From the NCBI RefSeq assembly GCF_001189235.2, contig NZ_LFIP02000002.1:124411-188410 (forward strand): 64,000 nucleotides of DNA, in the 5' to 3' direction. Each line of letters starts with the position of its first letter. Within the stretch, counting starts at the first letter, position 1. The notes beneath the pieces are model-generated. The model searched no databases, was not told where the DNA came from, and saw only the letters and a program-made list of their open reading frames with translations. This DNA comes from Bradyrhizobium embrapense. GTDB lineage: Bacteria; Pseudomonadota; Alphaproteobacteria; Rhizobiales; Xanthobacteraceae. A program made the translations under genes and the position numbers. Of the stretch, positions 1 to 9,584 are shown piece after piece.

Positions 1-246
1 TTGATAGACGCCGTTGTAGTCGGTCGCGATCCGGATGCCGCCAGGCGTGTCGATGTAGTAGGTGGAATGGCCGGCATAAGTGATCGCGACCTCGTCCGTT
101 TTAGCGGCGACGCGCCGGTAGTTCACCGGGACGGCGCGTGGCGGTGCATTGGCCATCGCCAGGCATTCGCTGCGCTGGGCGTCCTGCGCAAATGCGTGAC
201 TGGTCAGCGTTCCCAGCAAGGCGAGTGCGGCAAGCAATCTCAGCAT
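1..246 (-). CDS. Secreted MBL-fold metallo-hydrolase, N-terminal part (cut by window edge)
   Basis: Reading the minus strand from ATG at 246 gives 82 codons with no stop before the window edge. Residues 1-21 are a clear signal peptide (MLRLLAALALLGTLTSHAFA, then Q), so the enzyme is probably periplasmic. Around residue 54 comes ITYAGHSTYYIDTPGG followed by IRIATDYNG, the first beta strands of the UPF0173-like metallo-beta-lactamase fold (family knowledge). The metal-binding HxHxDH motif would lie beyond the window. It is divergent from the alpha/beta hydrolase at 422. The substrate cannot be inferred. Confidence 0.75.
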   Translation of the reverse strand, partial: MLRLLAALALLGTLTSHAFAQDAQRSECLAMANAPPRAVPVNYRRVAAKTDEVAITYAGHSTYYIDTPGGIRIATDYNGVYQ

Positions 247-421
247 GGGCTGTTCCATCCGCGGCAATATCCGCCGACGTCAGACTATCGCGCAATCGGC
301 GCGCCGTCATGATGAGGCCGGCGCATCGCTCCACGGCGCTGGCTGCAATACGATCCGGGCGATTCTTGCGTGGGGACACGCTACTATGCCGCGCATGATC
401 ACAGCGATCAGGGAGTTCTGC

Positions 422-1360
422 GTGACTGAGCACAGCTACGCGCCGCGCGCGTCATCGACCAAACGGCTCGAGCCATTGCGCCATGTCGAAGCAGGCGTGC
501 TCGACATCGCCTATTACGAGGCGGGGCCGGCCGACGGGCCGGCCGTGATGCTGATGCACGGCTTTCCCTACGATATCCATTCCTATGTGGACGTCGCCCC
601 GCTGCTGGCGGCGCAGGGTTGCCGGGTCATCGTGCCCTATCTGCGCGGCTACGGCCCGACGGTGTTCCGCGACAAGGCGACGCCACGCTCGGGCGAGCAG
701 GCTGCGGTCGGTGCCGACCTGATGGCGCTGATGGATGCGCTCGACATCAAGCGCGCGGTATTCGCCGGATACGACTGGGGCGGCCGCGCCGCCTCGATCG
801 GTGCGGCGGTGTGGCCGGAACGATGCATCGGGCTGATCTGCACCAATGGCTACATGATCCAGGACATCGCGCATGCGATGGTGCCGGCGCGGCCGGAGCG
901 CGAGGTGCCGCTATGGTATCAGTATTACTTCCAGCTCGAGCGGGGGCGCGCCGGGCTCGCCGCCAACCGGCGCGGCATCGCGAAGCTATTGTGGTCGCAA
1001 TGGTCGCCGAGCTGGGCGTTCGACGATGCCTGCTTCGAGCGCACCTCGGTCGCATTCGACAATCCTGATTATGTCGACGTGGTGATCCACAGCTACCGGC
1101 ATCGCTACGGCGTCGTCGCTGGAGATCCGCGCTATGCGGAGGTGCAGCGGCGGCTGGACGCGCTGCCGGTGATTACGGTCCCCACCATCACGCTCGACGG
1201 CGGCGACGACGGGGTTACGGCCGCCGGCGACGGCAGCGCCAGCGCGGCCAAGTACACGGCCCGCCGCGCCTATCGGGTGATCCCGGGCGCCGGCCACAAT
1301 CTGCCGCAGGAAGCGCCGGAGGCGTTTGCCGCGGCGGTGATGGAACTGGTGAAGGGCTAA
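422..1360 (+). CDS. Alpha/beta hydrolase, epoxide hydrolase/dehalogenase-like
   Basis: This 312-residue cytoplasmic hydrolase starts at GTG 422, preceded by GGGAG at 411-415; longer in-frame starts (ATG 386, ATG 245) lack a Shine-Dalgarno. The oxyanion HGFPYD motif is at about residue 46. The nucleophile elbow GYDWGG puts an aspartate, not serine, at residue 118, and the catalytic His292 is in GAGHNLPQE. An Asp nucleophile is the signature of epoxide hydrolases and haloalkane dehalogenases within this fold. There is no signal peptide. The gene stands alone, converging on the ABC exporter genes with only 3 bases between the stop codons. The exact substrate is unknown. Confidence 0.85.
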   Translation: MTEHSYAPRASSTKRLEPLRHVEAGVLDIAYYEAGPADGPAVMLMHGFPYDIHSYVDVAPLLAAQGCRVIVPYLRGYGPTVFRDKATPRSGEQAAVGADLMALMDALDIKRAVFAGYDWGGRAASIGAAVWPERCIGLICTNGYMIQDIAHAMVPARPEREVPLWYQYYFQLERGRAGLAANRRGIAKLLWSQWSPSWAFDDACFERTSVAFDNPDYVDVVIHSYRHRYGVVAGDPRYAEVQRRLDALPVITVPTITLDGGDDGVTAAGDGSASAAKYTARRAYRVIPGAGHNLPQEAPEAFAAAVMELVKG

Positions 1361-1363
1361 CTC

Positions 1364-2884
1364 TTACGCGCGCCGCGGGCTGATCTTCCAGGCGGTGGCG
1401 AGCGTCAGCAGCGTCAGACTGCCGCTGATGAGCGCGGCCGCCGGGATCGTCAGGGCCAACGCCGCGGTTGCGGCCCAGCCGATCGAGGAGAAGGCTTCCG
1501 CGAAGGTGGCGATGCGGGAGGAGGTCTGACGCCGGCGGAACTGGCTGCGCTTGGCCTGCGCGCGGAACCAGAGCTGGACCGCGGCGGCGGATGCCGTCGC
1601 GATGATGATCGCGATCGCCGTGACCACCGCTTGCCCCGGCGAGGCGAAGGCCAGCGCGGCCACCAGCGGCGCGAAAACCGTGGCGATCGCGATCAGCACC
1701 ACCTCGACCTTGGCGCGGGTCACGCGCGACGGCGGCAGTGGCGCGGTTGCCACCAGATCGGGCGCATCCTCGCCCGAGATGGTCAGCCAGGCGAGTCCCC
1801 CGGCGAGCTGGCCTGCGGCCATCACAATGACAGGCGTGATCAGCACGATCGCGGTCGACGTGCCGGAGAAGCTCCGCCACAGCATCAGCGCCGGCGGCAG
1901 CAGATAGAGCATCTGCATCAGGCTCTGCGACAGCAGCCAGGGATCGCGGCGCAGCAGCAGGAGCTCCTTGCGCCGCAGCGCCTGCTGCCGCGAGCCGGTC
2001 CGGAACGCGCGTGCCCGTCCTTGCGTGACCGCGGCCGGATTGGCGGCGACGCGCGCGACGGTGTCGGCAAACCGCGGCGCGAACACCGCCATCACGACGC
2101 CGAGCAGCACGAGCGCTGCGGCGAGCAGCAGCATCATAATTTCGAAATCGCCGAGCGATGCGCGGGCCGGCCACCAGACGAGGCTGTCGGGGCCCGGGGC
2201 AATGCGTGCTGCGGTTTCCGAAGTCAGAAAGGCAAAGCGCGACAGCGTGCCGTAGGACAGCACGGCGACGACCTGGAGCGCGATGACGAAGCCGGCGCCG
2301 ATGACGGCGGAGACGATCTGTGCCACCAGCCGCGTCCGGCCCGGCCCGATCAGGCGAAACAGCAACGCTGTGACGGCGATCGCCGCGGCAGCCGCCGACA
2401 GCCCGATCGCGAGCACGACGCCGAAGCCGGCAAGCCAGCGCGCACCGCCGAGATACACCAGCACGTCGATGAACGGCGTCGACAGCAGCAGTGCCATGCT
2501 GCTCACCGTCAGCGCGATCGCCGCGATCCGGATCGAGAAGATGTTGGTGAGCTTGGCCGGCGACGACATGATCAAATCGAGATCGGCGCGGGCGTAGAAC
2601 ACCCGCGTCACCGACTCGATCGCCTGCGACAGCATCAGCGCCCAGGCCAGGAAGATCGTCGCGGTCAGCACGATCAGCGAGGACGGATCGAGCGGAAACC
2701 GCAGGTCGACATAGCGGGCGACCACGGCATAGGCCGGCAGATGCAGGATCGCCGCGAAGGTCAAGAGGCCGATCACGGCGCGATTGCGCCGGCGCCGACC
2801 GCCTGTCATCATCGCCAGCCATTCGCGCCAGGCCAGGCGGAATTCGTGGCGGGCGAACCAGGCGAGATGGGCGGTCGAGCTCAC
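1364..2884 (-). CDS. ABC exporter permease (ABC-2 type), 506 aa
   Basis: A polytopic inner-membrane protein with many hydrophobic segments spread along its length, separated by a central hydrophilic stretch rich in Arg and Gln (residues about 285-315). It starts at ATG 2884, overlapping the stop of the upstream ATPase gene by four bases (ATGA), so the two are translationally coupled. Together they form a two-component exporter of the ABC-2 kind. The sequence has no feature identifying the cargo. Sequence similarity was judged by eye only, so the family assignment rests on topology plus the coupled ATPase. Confidence 0.8.
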   Translation of the reverse strand: MSSTAHLAWFARHEFRLAWREWLAMMTGGRRRRNRAVIGLLTFAAILHLPAYAVVARYVDLRFPLDPSSLIVLTATIFLAWALMLSQAIESVTRVFYARADLDLIMSSPAKLTNIFSIRIAAIALTVSSMALLLSTPFIDVLVYLGGARWLAGFGVVLAIGLSAAAAAIAVTALLFRLIGPGRTRLVAQIVSAVIGAGFVIALQVVAVLSYGTLSRFAFLTSETAARIAPGPDSLVWWPARASLGDFEIMMLLLAAALVLLGVVMAVFAPRFADTVARVAANPAAVTQGRARAFRTGSRQQALRRKELLLLRRDPWLLSQSLMQMLYLLPPALMLWRSFSGTSTAIVLITPVIVMAAGQLAGGLAWLTISGEDAPDLVATAPLPPSRVTRAKVEVVLIAIATVFAPLVAALAFASPGQAVVTAIAIIIATASAAAVQLWFRAQAKRSQFRRRQTSSRIATFAEAFSSIGWAATAALALTIPAAALISGSLTLLTLATAWKISPRRA

Positions 2885-3633
2885 GCGGCGGCCGCCTCGG
2901 TATCGACCAGCGCGATGAACATGTCCTCGAGCGTGGTGTCGTTGCTGCCGTTCCGCGCGCGCAGCTCGGCCAGCGTGCCCTCGGCGATCAGCCTGCCGGT
3001 CGCGATGACGCCGATGCGGTCGGCCATCCGCTCGGCGACTTCGAGAATGTGGGTGGTCATGATCACGGTACCGCCAGCGCGGACGCGCTCCTGCAGCAGA
3101 CCCTTGACGTGACGCGCCGACAGCGCGTCAAGGCCGGTCAGCGGTTCATCGAGAATGATCAGGCGGGGATCGTGCACCAGCGCACCGGCGAGCGCCACCT
3201 TCTGGCGCATGCCCTTGGAGAAGCCCTCGCAGCGCTCGTTGAGATGCGGCTCCAGCCCGAGCGACACCAGCAGATTGCGCGCCGACTTCTCCGACGTGCG
3301 GGGATCGATGCCCCACAGGCCGGCGACGAATTCGAGATATTCCAGTGGCGTCAGCTTGTCGTAGATCATCGGCTCGTCGGACACCCAGGCCATGATCTGC
3401 TTGGCTGAAACCGGGTCGGCCAGTGCGTCGATGCCGAAGATCGACACCGTGCCGGCATCGGGCCGCAACAGCCCTGCCACCATGCGCAACGTCGTGGTCT
3501 TGCCGGCGCCGTTCGGCCCGAGCAGCGCATAGAATTCACCGGCACGGACGGTGAGATCGAGCGCGTCGACCGCCGGCCGGTCAAAACGCTTGGTTAACCC
3601 TCGCACGGCGAGTGCGGATAGTTCCGAAGTCAT
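2881..3633 (-). CDS. ABC exporter ATP-binding protein
   Basis: A 250-residue ATPase of the CcmA/drug-exporter type. Walker A is GPNGAGKTT near residue 38, the signature is FSKGMRQKVALAGAL, Walker B is RLIILDEPLTGLD, and the switch His lies in TTHILE. I chose ATG 3633 (MTSELSALAV) because the additional 44 upstream codons have no conserved character. It energises the permease encoded immediately downstream with a four-base overlap. The signature LSGGQ is replaced by FSKGM, common in this exporter subfamily. Its 5' region (3634-3927) is shared with the divergent liv operon. Confidence 0.88.
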   Translation of the reverse strand: MTSELSALAVRGLTKRFDRPAVDALDLTVRAGEFYALLGPNGAGKTTTLRMVAGLLRPDAGTVSIFGIDALADPVSAKQIMAWVSDEPMIYDKLTPLEYLEFVAGLWGIDPRTSEKSARNLLVSLGLEPHLNERCEGFSKGMRQKVALAGALVHDPRLIILDEPLTGLDALSARHVKGLLQERVRAGGTVIMTTHILEVAERMADRIGVIATGRLIAEGTLAELRARNGSNDTTLEDMFIALVDTEAAAA

Positions 3634-3927
3634 GATGTGTGGCGATCCGGGAGTTCGCTCGTCGGTTGCGTGACCTTGGACAAAAACCGTTTCGGTGCAG
3701 TGAATCGCACGGGGTAAATCGACCGCGATATCCGTATTAGTCCGTGCTGCGGCATATCTCCGCAAATGTGATGATACAGCCGGGTCAGCGGTTTGTTGAC
3801 AGGGAACGGGCCTTTTGGCTCAATCCCGATCGGACATAGGCGGCTTTCAGCGATTCCGACACAAGGGCGCGAAGGCGGGATGCGACGAGCGATCGGATAA
3901 GAATCGCCGGGCATCGGGGAGGGAACG

Positions 3928-4803
3928 ATGCTGGACTTTGTTCAGCAGCTCGTCAGCGGCATCGCGCTCGGCTGCGTTTACGGCCTGATCGCGCTCGGCT
4001 TCGTGCTGGTCTACAAGGCAACCGAGGTCGTCAATTTCGCGCAAGGCGATTTGATGATGCTGGGCGGCTTTTTCGCCTTCACCTTCATCGGCATGCTCGG
4101 ACTGAATTACTGGGTCGGTTTCGCCGGCGCGGTGATCTGCATGGCGCTGTTCGGCATGCTGGCCGAGCGGCTGGTGGTGCGGCCGATCCTCGGCTATCCG
4201 CAATTCTCGATCATCATGGCGACGATCGGGCTCGGCTATTTCCTGCGCTCGGTGGCCGGCATGATCTGGGGCACCGACGACTTCAAGATCGAAACGCCGT
4301 TCAGCCAGGGCGTGCTGCGGATCGGCAGCCTGGTACTCGCCTATGACAAATTGTCGGTGATCGCGGCGACCATCATCCTGTGCGCGCTGCTCTATCTGTT
4401 CTTCAACCGCACCACGCTCGGCACCGCGATGCGCGCCAGCTCCGAGAACATGCTGGCTGCCTATTACATGGGCATCCCGGTCAAGCGCGTGGTCTCGATC
4501 GTCTGGGCGATCTCGGCGGCTGTGGCGACCTGCGCCGGCGTGCTGCTGGCGCCGATCACCTTCATCCATTCCAATGTCGGCCTGGTGCTGGGGCTGAAGG
4601 CGTTTCCGGCCGCCGTGCTCGGCGGCTTCGGCTCGATCCCGGGCGCGGTGGTCGGCGGCGTCCTGATCGGCGTGATCGAGAGCATGGCCGGCTTCTATCT
4701 GCCGCAGGGGTGGAAGGACGTCGCGCCCTACATCGTGCTGCTCGCGGTGCTGCTGCTCAAGCCCGAAGGCCTGTTCGGCCTTCATGTGCGCAAGAAAGTC
4801 TGA
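3928..4803 (+). CDS. livH: Branched-chain amino acid-type ABC transporter permease LivH
   Basis: A 291-residue inner-membrane permease of the LIV-I/HAAT family with about eight hydrophobic segments. It has the typical N-terminus GIALGCVYGLIALGFVLVY, the VVNFAQGD motif near residue 39 and the coupling region LGGFGSIPGAVVGG near residue 231. It starts at ATG 3928 after a strong GGGGAGGG ribosome site at 3917-3924. It heads a tightly packed operon livH-livM-livG-livF. The acyl-CoA ligase and solute-binding protein downstream suggest that the substrate may be a carboxylic acid rather than leucine. Confidence 0.92.
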   Translation: MLDFVQQLVSGIALGCVYGLIALGFVLVYKATEVVNFAQGDLMMLGGFFAFTFIGMLGLNYWVGFAGAVICMALFGMLAERLVVRPILGYPQFSIIMATIGLGYFLRSVAGMIWGTDDFKIETPFSQGVLRIGSLVLAYDKLSVIAATIILCALLYLFFNRTTLGTAMRASSENMLAAYYMGIPVKRVVSIVWAISAAVATCAGVLLAPITFIHSNVGLVLGLKAFPAAVLGGFGSIPGAVVGGVLIGVIESMAGFYLPQGWKDVAPYIVLLAVLLLKPEGLFGLHVRKKV

Positions 4804-4812
4804 GGAGCCAGC

Positions 4813-5964
4813 ATGCGGTTTCTCTTCAAGACCGACTACGAAGACGACATCAGGCTGTTTCCGCATTCCGGCTACGTCTACTCCTACGGCCTGCTGCTGG
4901 CGGTGTTGCTGATCGCGCCCTATGCGCTCTCGAGTTATCTGATGAGCCAGCTGGTCTTCGTCTGCATCTATGCGACGGTCGGCGTCGGGCTCATGATCCT
5001 GACCGGCTTTACCGGCCAGGCCTCGCTCGGCCATGCCGCGTTTCTGGCGATCGGCGCCTACACTGCGGCCTATCTGCAGCAGTTCAACGTGCCGTTTCCG
5101 GTCTATTTCCTCGCCGCCGGCCTGCTCACCGGCGTGGTCGGCGCGCTGGTCGGATTTCCGGCGCTGCGGCTGCAGGGCATCTATCTGGTGATCGCGACGA
5201 TCTCGTTTGCCTTCATCGTCGAGGAAATCCTGGCGCGCTGGGAAGGCGTGACCCACGGCAACGAAGGCATGCGGGTCAAGACCATTCAGCTGCTCGGCAC
5301 CACGGTGTCGCGCGACGGCCCCCCCTTCTACTATCTCTGTCTCGCGGTGCTGGTGCTGACCATCGTCGGCACGCTCAACCTGCTGCGCTCGCCGACCGGG
5401 CGCGCCTTTGTCGCGATCCGCGACAGCGAGACCGCGGCGCGCAGCATGGGGATCAACGTCGCGCTCTACAAGGTGAAATCGTTCGCGATCTCGGCTGGTA
5501 TCACCGGCTTTGCCGGCGTGCTGTTCGCCCACAAGCTCTCCTTCATCTCGCCCGAGATGTTCACGCTGCAGCTCTCGATCGAGTTCATCATCGTGATCCT
5601 GATCGGCGGCACCTTCAGCCTGCATGGCGCGGTGCTCGGCGCGATCTTCCTGGTCATGATCGATCCGTTCCTGACCTATCTGAAGGACGACATGCCCGGC
5701 GTGATCGGCGGCGTCGCCGCCACGCTCGGCGCCGGTACGGAACGCGCCGGCCACATTCAGGACGCGGTCGCGGCCTTCGCTTCCGCCAACGGGCTGAAGG
5801 GCGCGATCTACGGCGTCATCATCGTGGTTTTCGTGCTCTTTGAACCCTTGGGACTCTATGGCCGCTGGCTCAAGATCAAGCTCTTCTTCCAGCTGTTCCC
5901 GCTCTACAAGCGCGCGACTTTCAAGCGGCAGAAGATCTACGTGAAATCGGAGCGGAACCGATGA
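4813..5964 (+). CDS. livM: Branched-chain amino acid-type ABC transporter permease LivM
   Basis: A 383-residue permease, partner of LivH. It shows the GFTGQASLGHAAFLAIGAYTAA family motif around residue 60-80 and the conserved GTFSLHGAVLGA coupling loop near residue 265. It is separated from livH by nine bases and overlaps livG by four (ATGA). Between the last two membrane spans is a hydrophilic insert (about residues 285-330, containing GVAATLGAGTERAGH and a helical stretch), longer than in simple LivM proteins. It also has a basic, amphipathic C-terminal tail of about 30 residues. Together with LivH it forms the transmembrane channel. Confidence 0.92.
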   Translation: MRFLFKTDYEDDIRLFPHSGYVYSYGLLLAVLLIAPYALSSYLMSQLVFVCIYATVGVGLMILTGFTGQASLGHAAFLAIGAYTAAYLQQFNVPFPVYFLAAGLLTGVVGALVGFPALRLQGIYLVIATISFAFIVEEILARWEGVTHGNEGMRVKTIQLLGTTVSRDGPPFYYLCLAVLVLTIVGTLNLLRSPTGRAFVAIRDSETAARSMGINVALYKVKSFAISAGITGFAGVLFAHKLSFISPEMFTLQLSIEFIIVILIGGTFSLHGAVLGAIFLVMIDPFLTYLKDDMPGVIGGVAATLGAGTERAGHIQDAVAAFASANGLKGAIYGVIIVVFVLFEPLGLYGRWLKIKLFFQLFPLYKRATFKRQKIYVKSERNR

Positions 5965-6719
5965 GCTATTTCCGCGCCGAGAACCTGTCCCTGCATTTCG
6001 GTGGCCTCAAGGCGGTCGATGCCGTCAGCTTCGCGGTCGAGAAGGGCGAGATCCTCTCGATCATCGGGCCCAACGGCGCTGGCAAGAGCTCGATCTTCAA
6101 CCTGATCTCGCGCATCTATCCGCCGACCTCGGGCAAGATCTTCTTCGAGGATCAGGACATCACCCAGCAGCCGGCCTACGACATCGCCAAGCTCGGCATC
6201 GCGCGGACCTTCCAGAACATCGAGCTGTTCGAGAATGCGACGGTGCTGAGCAATCTGCTGGTCGGCCGCCATCGCCATTCCACCACCCAGCTCTGGCAGG
6301 AGCTGTTGTTCCTGCCGAGCGTCCGGGCCGGCGAAAAAGCGCATCGCCGCCGCGTCGAGCAGGTAATCGAATTCCTTGATCTCGAACCGTACCGCGACAA
6401 GCTGATCTCGGGGCTGCCTTACGGCGTGCGCAAGGTGATCGAGCTGGCGCGCGCGCTGTGCTCGGAGCCGAAGCTGATCCTGCTCGACGAGCCGTCATCC
6501 GGCCTCAATGTCGAGGAGACCGACGACATGTCGTTCTGGATCCGCGACATGAAGAGCGAGCTCGGCATCACGGTCCTGATGGTCGAGCACGACATGACGC
6601 TGGTCAACCGGGTCTCCGACCGCGTCATCGCGCTGAACTACGGCCGCGTGCTGGCGATGGGCTCGCCGTCCGAGGTGCAGCACCATCCCGACGTCGTCGC
6701 AGCCTATCTCGGCGCATGA
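5961..6719 (+). CDS. livG: Branched-chain amino acid-type ABC transporter ATPase LivG
   Basis: A 252-residue ATPase. Walker A GPNGAGKSS is at about residue 36, Walker B LILLDEPSSGLN, and the switch His is in VEHDM. The signature position reads LPYGVRKVIELARAL rather than LSGGQ; LPYG variants are normal for LivG. The arginine-valine in place of glutamine residues is a small departure. The ATG overlaps the livM stop, and livF follows after ten bases. Together with LivF it powers the LivHM permease. The C-terminal HHPDVVAAYLGA tail is the standard LivG ending. Confidence 0.92.
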   Translation: MSYFRAENLSLHFGGLKAVDAVSFAVEKGEILSIIGPNGAGKSSIFNLISRIYPPTSGKIFFEDQDITQQPAYDIAKLGIARTFQNIELFENATVLSNLLVGRHRHSTTQLWQELLFLPSVRAGEKAHRRRVEQVIEFLDLEPYRDKLISGLPYGVRKVIELARALCSEPKLILLDEPSSGLNVEETDDMSFWIRDMKSELGITVLMVEHDMTLVNRVSDRVIALNYGRVLAMGSPSEVQHHPDVVAAYLGA

Positions 6720-6729
6720 GGATGCTGCC

Positions 6730-7509
6730 ATGAGCACGCCAGACATCATCCTGAAGCTCTCCAACATCGAAAGCTATTACGGACCGATCATGGCGATCCG
6801 CGGCATCAGCCTCGAGGTGCCGCGCGGCCGGATCGTCACGCTGCTCGGCGCCAACGGCGCCGGCAAGACCACGGTGCTGAAGACGATCTCCGGCATCCTC
6901 GATCCGCAGAAGGGTTCGATCGAATTCCTCGGAAGGCCGATCCAGCGGATGGAGGCCGACCGGATCGTGCGGCTCGGCCTCAGCCATGTGCCGGAAGGAC
7001 GGGAAGTGTTTCCGTTCCTGTCGGTGCGCGAGAACCTGATGATGGGCGCCTATCTGCGCAAGGACCGCGACGGTGTGGCGCAGGACCTCGAACGCGTCTA
7101 CGGCTATTTTCCACGGCTGAAGGAGCGGCTCGGCCAGCCGGCCGGGCAGCTTTCGGGCGGCGAGCAGCAGATGCTTGCGATCGGGCGCGCACTGATGAAC
7201 CGGCCGACCTTGCTGCTGCTGGACGAGCCGTCGCTCGGGCTGTCGCCGATCCTGGTGAAGGAGATCTTCACCATCATCCGCCGCGTCAATGAGGAGCAGG
7301 GCATGTCGATCCTGCTGGTCGAGCAGAATGCCAAGATCGCGCTGGAGACGGCACATTACGGCTATGTGCTGGAGATCGGCCGTGTCGTCATGAACGACAC
7401 CTGCGAGCGGCTGCTGAATTCACCCGATATCCAGGAGTTCTACCTTGGCGCCAAGGAAGCCGGCGCGCGGGGCGAGCGGCGCTGGAAAAAGAAGAAGACG
7501 TGGCGCTGA
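6730..7509 (+). CDS. livF: Branched-chain amino acid-type ABC transporter ATPase LivF
   Basis: A 259-residue ATPase with Walker A GANGAGKTT (about residue 38), signature LSGGEQQMLAIGRAL, Walker B LLLLDEPSLGL and switch region LVEQNA. The C-terminus EFYLGAKEAG is typical of LivF, followed by a short basic tail rich in Arg and Lys. It is the last of the four transporter genes. The acyl-CoA ligase begins 158 bases downstream on the same strand, probably in the same transcript. Confidence 0.92.
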   Translation: MSTPDIILKLSNIESYYGPIMAIRGISLEVPRGRIVTLLGANGAGKTTVLKTISGILDPQKGSIEFLGRPIQRMEADRIVRLGLSHVPEGREVFPFLSVRENLMMGAYLRKDRDGVAQDLERVYGYFPRLKERLGQPAGQLSGGEQQMLAIGRALMNRPTLLLLDEPSLGLSPILVKEIFTIIRRVNEEQGMSILLVEQNAKIALETAHYGYVLEIGRVVMNDTCERLLNSPDIQEFYLGAKEAGARGERRWKKKKTWR

Positions 7510-7667
7510 GGCATATCTGGCGTTGCCGAAGGTTGACGTCGACTAAAGTTGGCCGAGGAAGGTTTGGCACTGAGAGTGAGTTGGAGCTAGATTTCAGGCC
7601 TGCTTCGCGAACAAGACCGGCGGTAAGAGCCAGCGCGTGAGGCAAGCGGCAGAGGAGGGTAGCGCGC

Positions 7668-9506
7668 ATGGCAGGACCAGCGGTGCTGACGGTTGCCGAC
7701 ACGATCGCGAGGAGCTTTCTGCTCGCGGTGCAAACGCGTGGCGACAGGCCCGCGATCCGCGAAAAGAAGTTCGGCATCTGGCAGCCGACCAGCTGGCGCG
7801 AATGGCTGCAGCTGTCCAAAGACATCGCCTTCGCCCTGCATGCGACCGGCTTCCGTCCCGGCGACGTCGCCTCGATCATCGCCAACGCGGTGCCGGAATG
7901 GGTCTATGCCGACATGGGCATCCTGTGTGCCGGCGGCGTGTCCTCCGGCATCTATCCGACCGATTCAGCGGCGCAGGTCGAATACCTCGTCAATGATTCC
8001 CGCACCCGGGTGATCTTCGTCGAGGACGAGGAGCAGCTCGACAAGGTACTGACCTGCCGGTCGCGCTGTCCGACGCTGGACAAGATCGTGGTGTTCGACA
8101 TGGAGGGCCTCTCCGGCTTCTCCGATCCGATGGTGCTGTCGCTTGGCGAATTCACCGCGCTCGGCCGCAATCATGCGCAGGGCAATGATGCCCTGTGGGA
8201 TGAGATGACCGGCAGCCGCACCGCCGCCGATCTCGCGATCCTGGTCTATACGTCGGGCACCACCGGCCCGCCCAAGGGCGCGATGCACTCCAACCGCAGC
8301 GTGACGCACCAGATGCGCCATGCCAACGATCTCTACCCCTCGACCGACAGCGAGGAGCGGCTGGTGTTCCTGCCGCTCTGCCATGTCGCCGAGCGGGTCG
8401 GCGGTTACTACATCTCGCTCGCGCTCGGCTCGGTGATGAATTTCGCCGAGAGCCCTGAGACGGTGCCGGACAATTTGCGCGAGGTGCAGCCGACCGCGTT
8501 CCTGGCGGTGCCGAGGATCTGGGAGAAGTTCTATTCCGGCATCACTATCGCGCTGAAGGATGCGACCCCGTTCCAGAACTGGATGTATGCCCGGGCGCTT
8601 GCGATCGGCAACCGGATGACCGAATGCCGGCTGCAGGGCGAGACGCCGCCGCTGTCGCTGCGGCTTGCCAACCGCGCCGCCTACTGGCTGGTGTTCCGCA
8701 ACATCCGCCGCATGCTCGGGCTCGACCGCTGCCGGATCGCGCTGACCGGCGCGGCGCCGATCTCGCCGGATCTGATCCGCTGGTATCTCGCGCTCGGCAT
8801 CGACATGCGCGAGGTCTACGGCCAGACCGAGAATTGCGGCGTCGCGACTATGATGTCGGCGGACCGCATCAAGCTCGGCTCGGTCGGCAAGGCCGCGCCC
8901 TGGGGCGAGGTGATGATCTGCCCGAAGGGCGAGATCCTGATCAAGGGCGACTTCCTGTTCATGGGTTATCTCAACCAGCCGGAGAAGACCGCCGAGACCA
9001 TCGACGCCAAAGGCTGGCTGCACACCGGCGACGTCGGCGCGATCGACAATGAGGGCTATGTCAAGATCACCGACCGGATGAAGGACATCATCATCACCTC
9101 AGGCGGCAAGAACATCACGCCGTCCGAGATCGAGAACCAGCTGAAATTCTCGCCCTATGTCTCGGATGCTGTCGTGATCGGCGACAAGCGGCCGTACCTG
9201 ACCTGCCTGATCATGATCGATCAGGAAAATGTCGAGAAATATGCCCAGGACCAGGATATCCCGTTCACCAACTACGCGAGCCTTTGCCGCGCCCGCGAGA
9301 TCCAGGACCTGATCCACCGCGAGGTCGAGGCGGTCAACGCGAAATTCGCGCGCGTCGAGACCATCAAGAAGTTTTACCTGATCGAGCGCCAGCTCACGCC
9401 CGAGGACGAGGAGCTGACGCCGACCATGAAGCTGAAGCGAAGTTTTGTGAACAAGCGCTACGCAGCCGAGATCGACGCCATGTATGGCGAACGCGCGGTC
9501 GCGTAA
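7668..9506 (+). CDS. AMP-dependent acyl-CoA synthetase (long-chain/aryl acid type)
   Basis: A 612-residue adenylate-forming ligase. The P-loop motif YTSGTTGPPKGAM is at about residue 193, followed by VYGQTEN (A5), GWLHTGDVG (A7) and the hinge ITSGGKNITPSEIEN. These are the marks of enzymes that activate a carboxylic acid with ATP and join it to CoA. The bacterial long-chain (FadD15-like) type fits the length. It lies between livF and the binding protein of the same transporter. I infer that the imported acid is trapped as its CoA ester on entry. The substrate could be a fatty, alicyclic or aromatic acid. Confidence 0.88.
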   Translation: MAGPAVLTVADTIARSFLLAVQTRGDRPAIREKKFGIWQPTSWREWLQLSKDIAFALHATGFRPGDVASIIANAVPEWVYADMGILCAGGVSSGIYPTDSAAQVEYLVNDSRTRVIFVEDEEQLDKVLTCRSRCPTLDKIVVFDMEGLSGFSDPMVLSLGEFTALGRNHAQGNDALWDEMTGSRTAADLAILVYTSGTTGPPKGAMHSNRSVTHQMRHANDLYPSTDSEERLVFLPLCHVAERVGGYYISLALGSVMNFAESPETVPDNLREVQPTAFLAVPRIWEKFYSGITIALKDATPFQNWMYARALAIGNRMTECRLQGETPPLSLRLANRAAYWLVFRNIRRMLGLDRCRIALTGAAPISPDLIRWYLALGIDMREVYGQTENCGVATMMSADRIKLGSVGKAAPWGEVMICPKGEILIKGDFLFMGYLNQPEKTAETIDAKGWLHTGDVGAIDNEGYVKITDRMKDIIITSGGKNITPSEIENQLKFSPYVSDAVVIGDKRPYLTCLIMIDQENVEKYAQDQDIPFTNYASLCRAREIQDLIHREVEAVNAKFARVETIKKFYLIERQLTPEDEELTPTMKLKRSFVNKRYAAEIDAMYGERAVA

Positions 9507-9584
9507 GCGAAGGCATGGAATTGGCGAGGGAGCGAGCAGGCCCGACCCTTCGCTCAACATGGGCCATGTTAGGAGGAGACTGCA

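Noticed and set aside
245..421. Upstream extension of the first alpha/beta hydrolase
   Set aside because: Unconserved Arg-rich codons with no ribosome site, overlapping the start region of the divergent MBL gene; GTG 422 is better.
3796..3824. TTGACA with a 17-base gap as a sigma-70 promoter for livH
   Set aside because: The matching -10 reads CTCAAT, too weak to support on its own.
3847..5754. Long open frame antisense to livHM
   Set aside because: Its product is very rich in Asp, Arg, Gln and His with no domain, the usual shadow of GC-rich codons opposite a real membrane protein gene.
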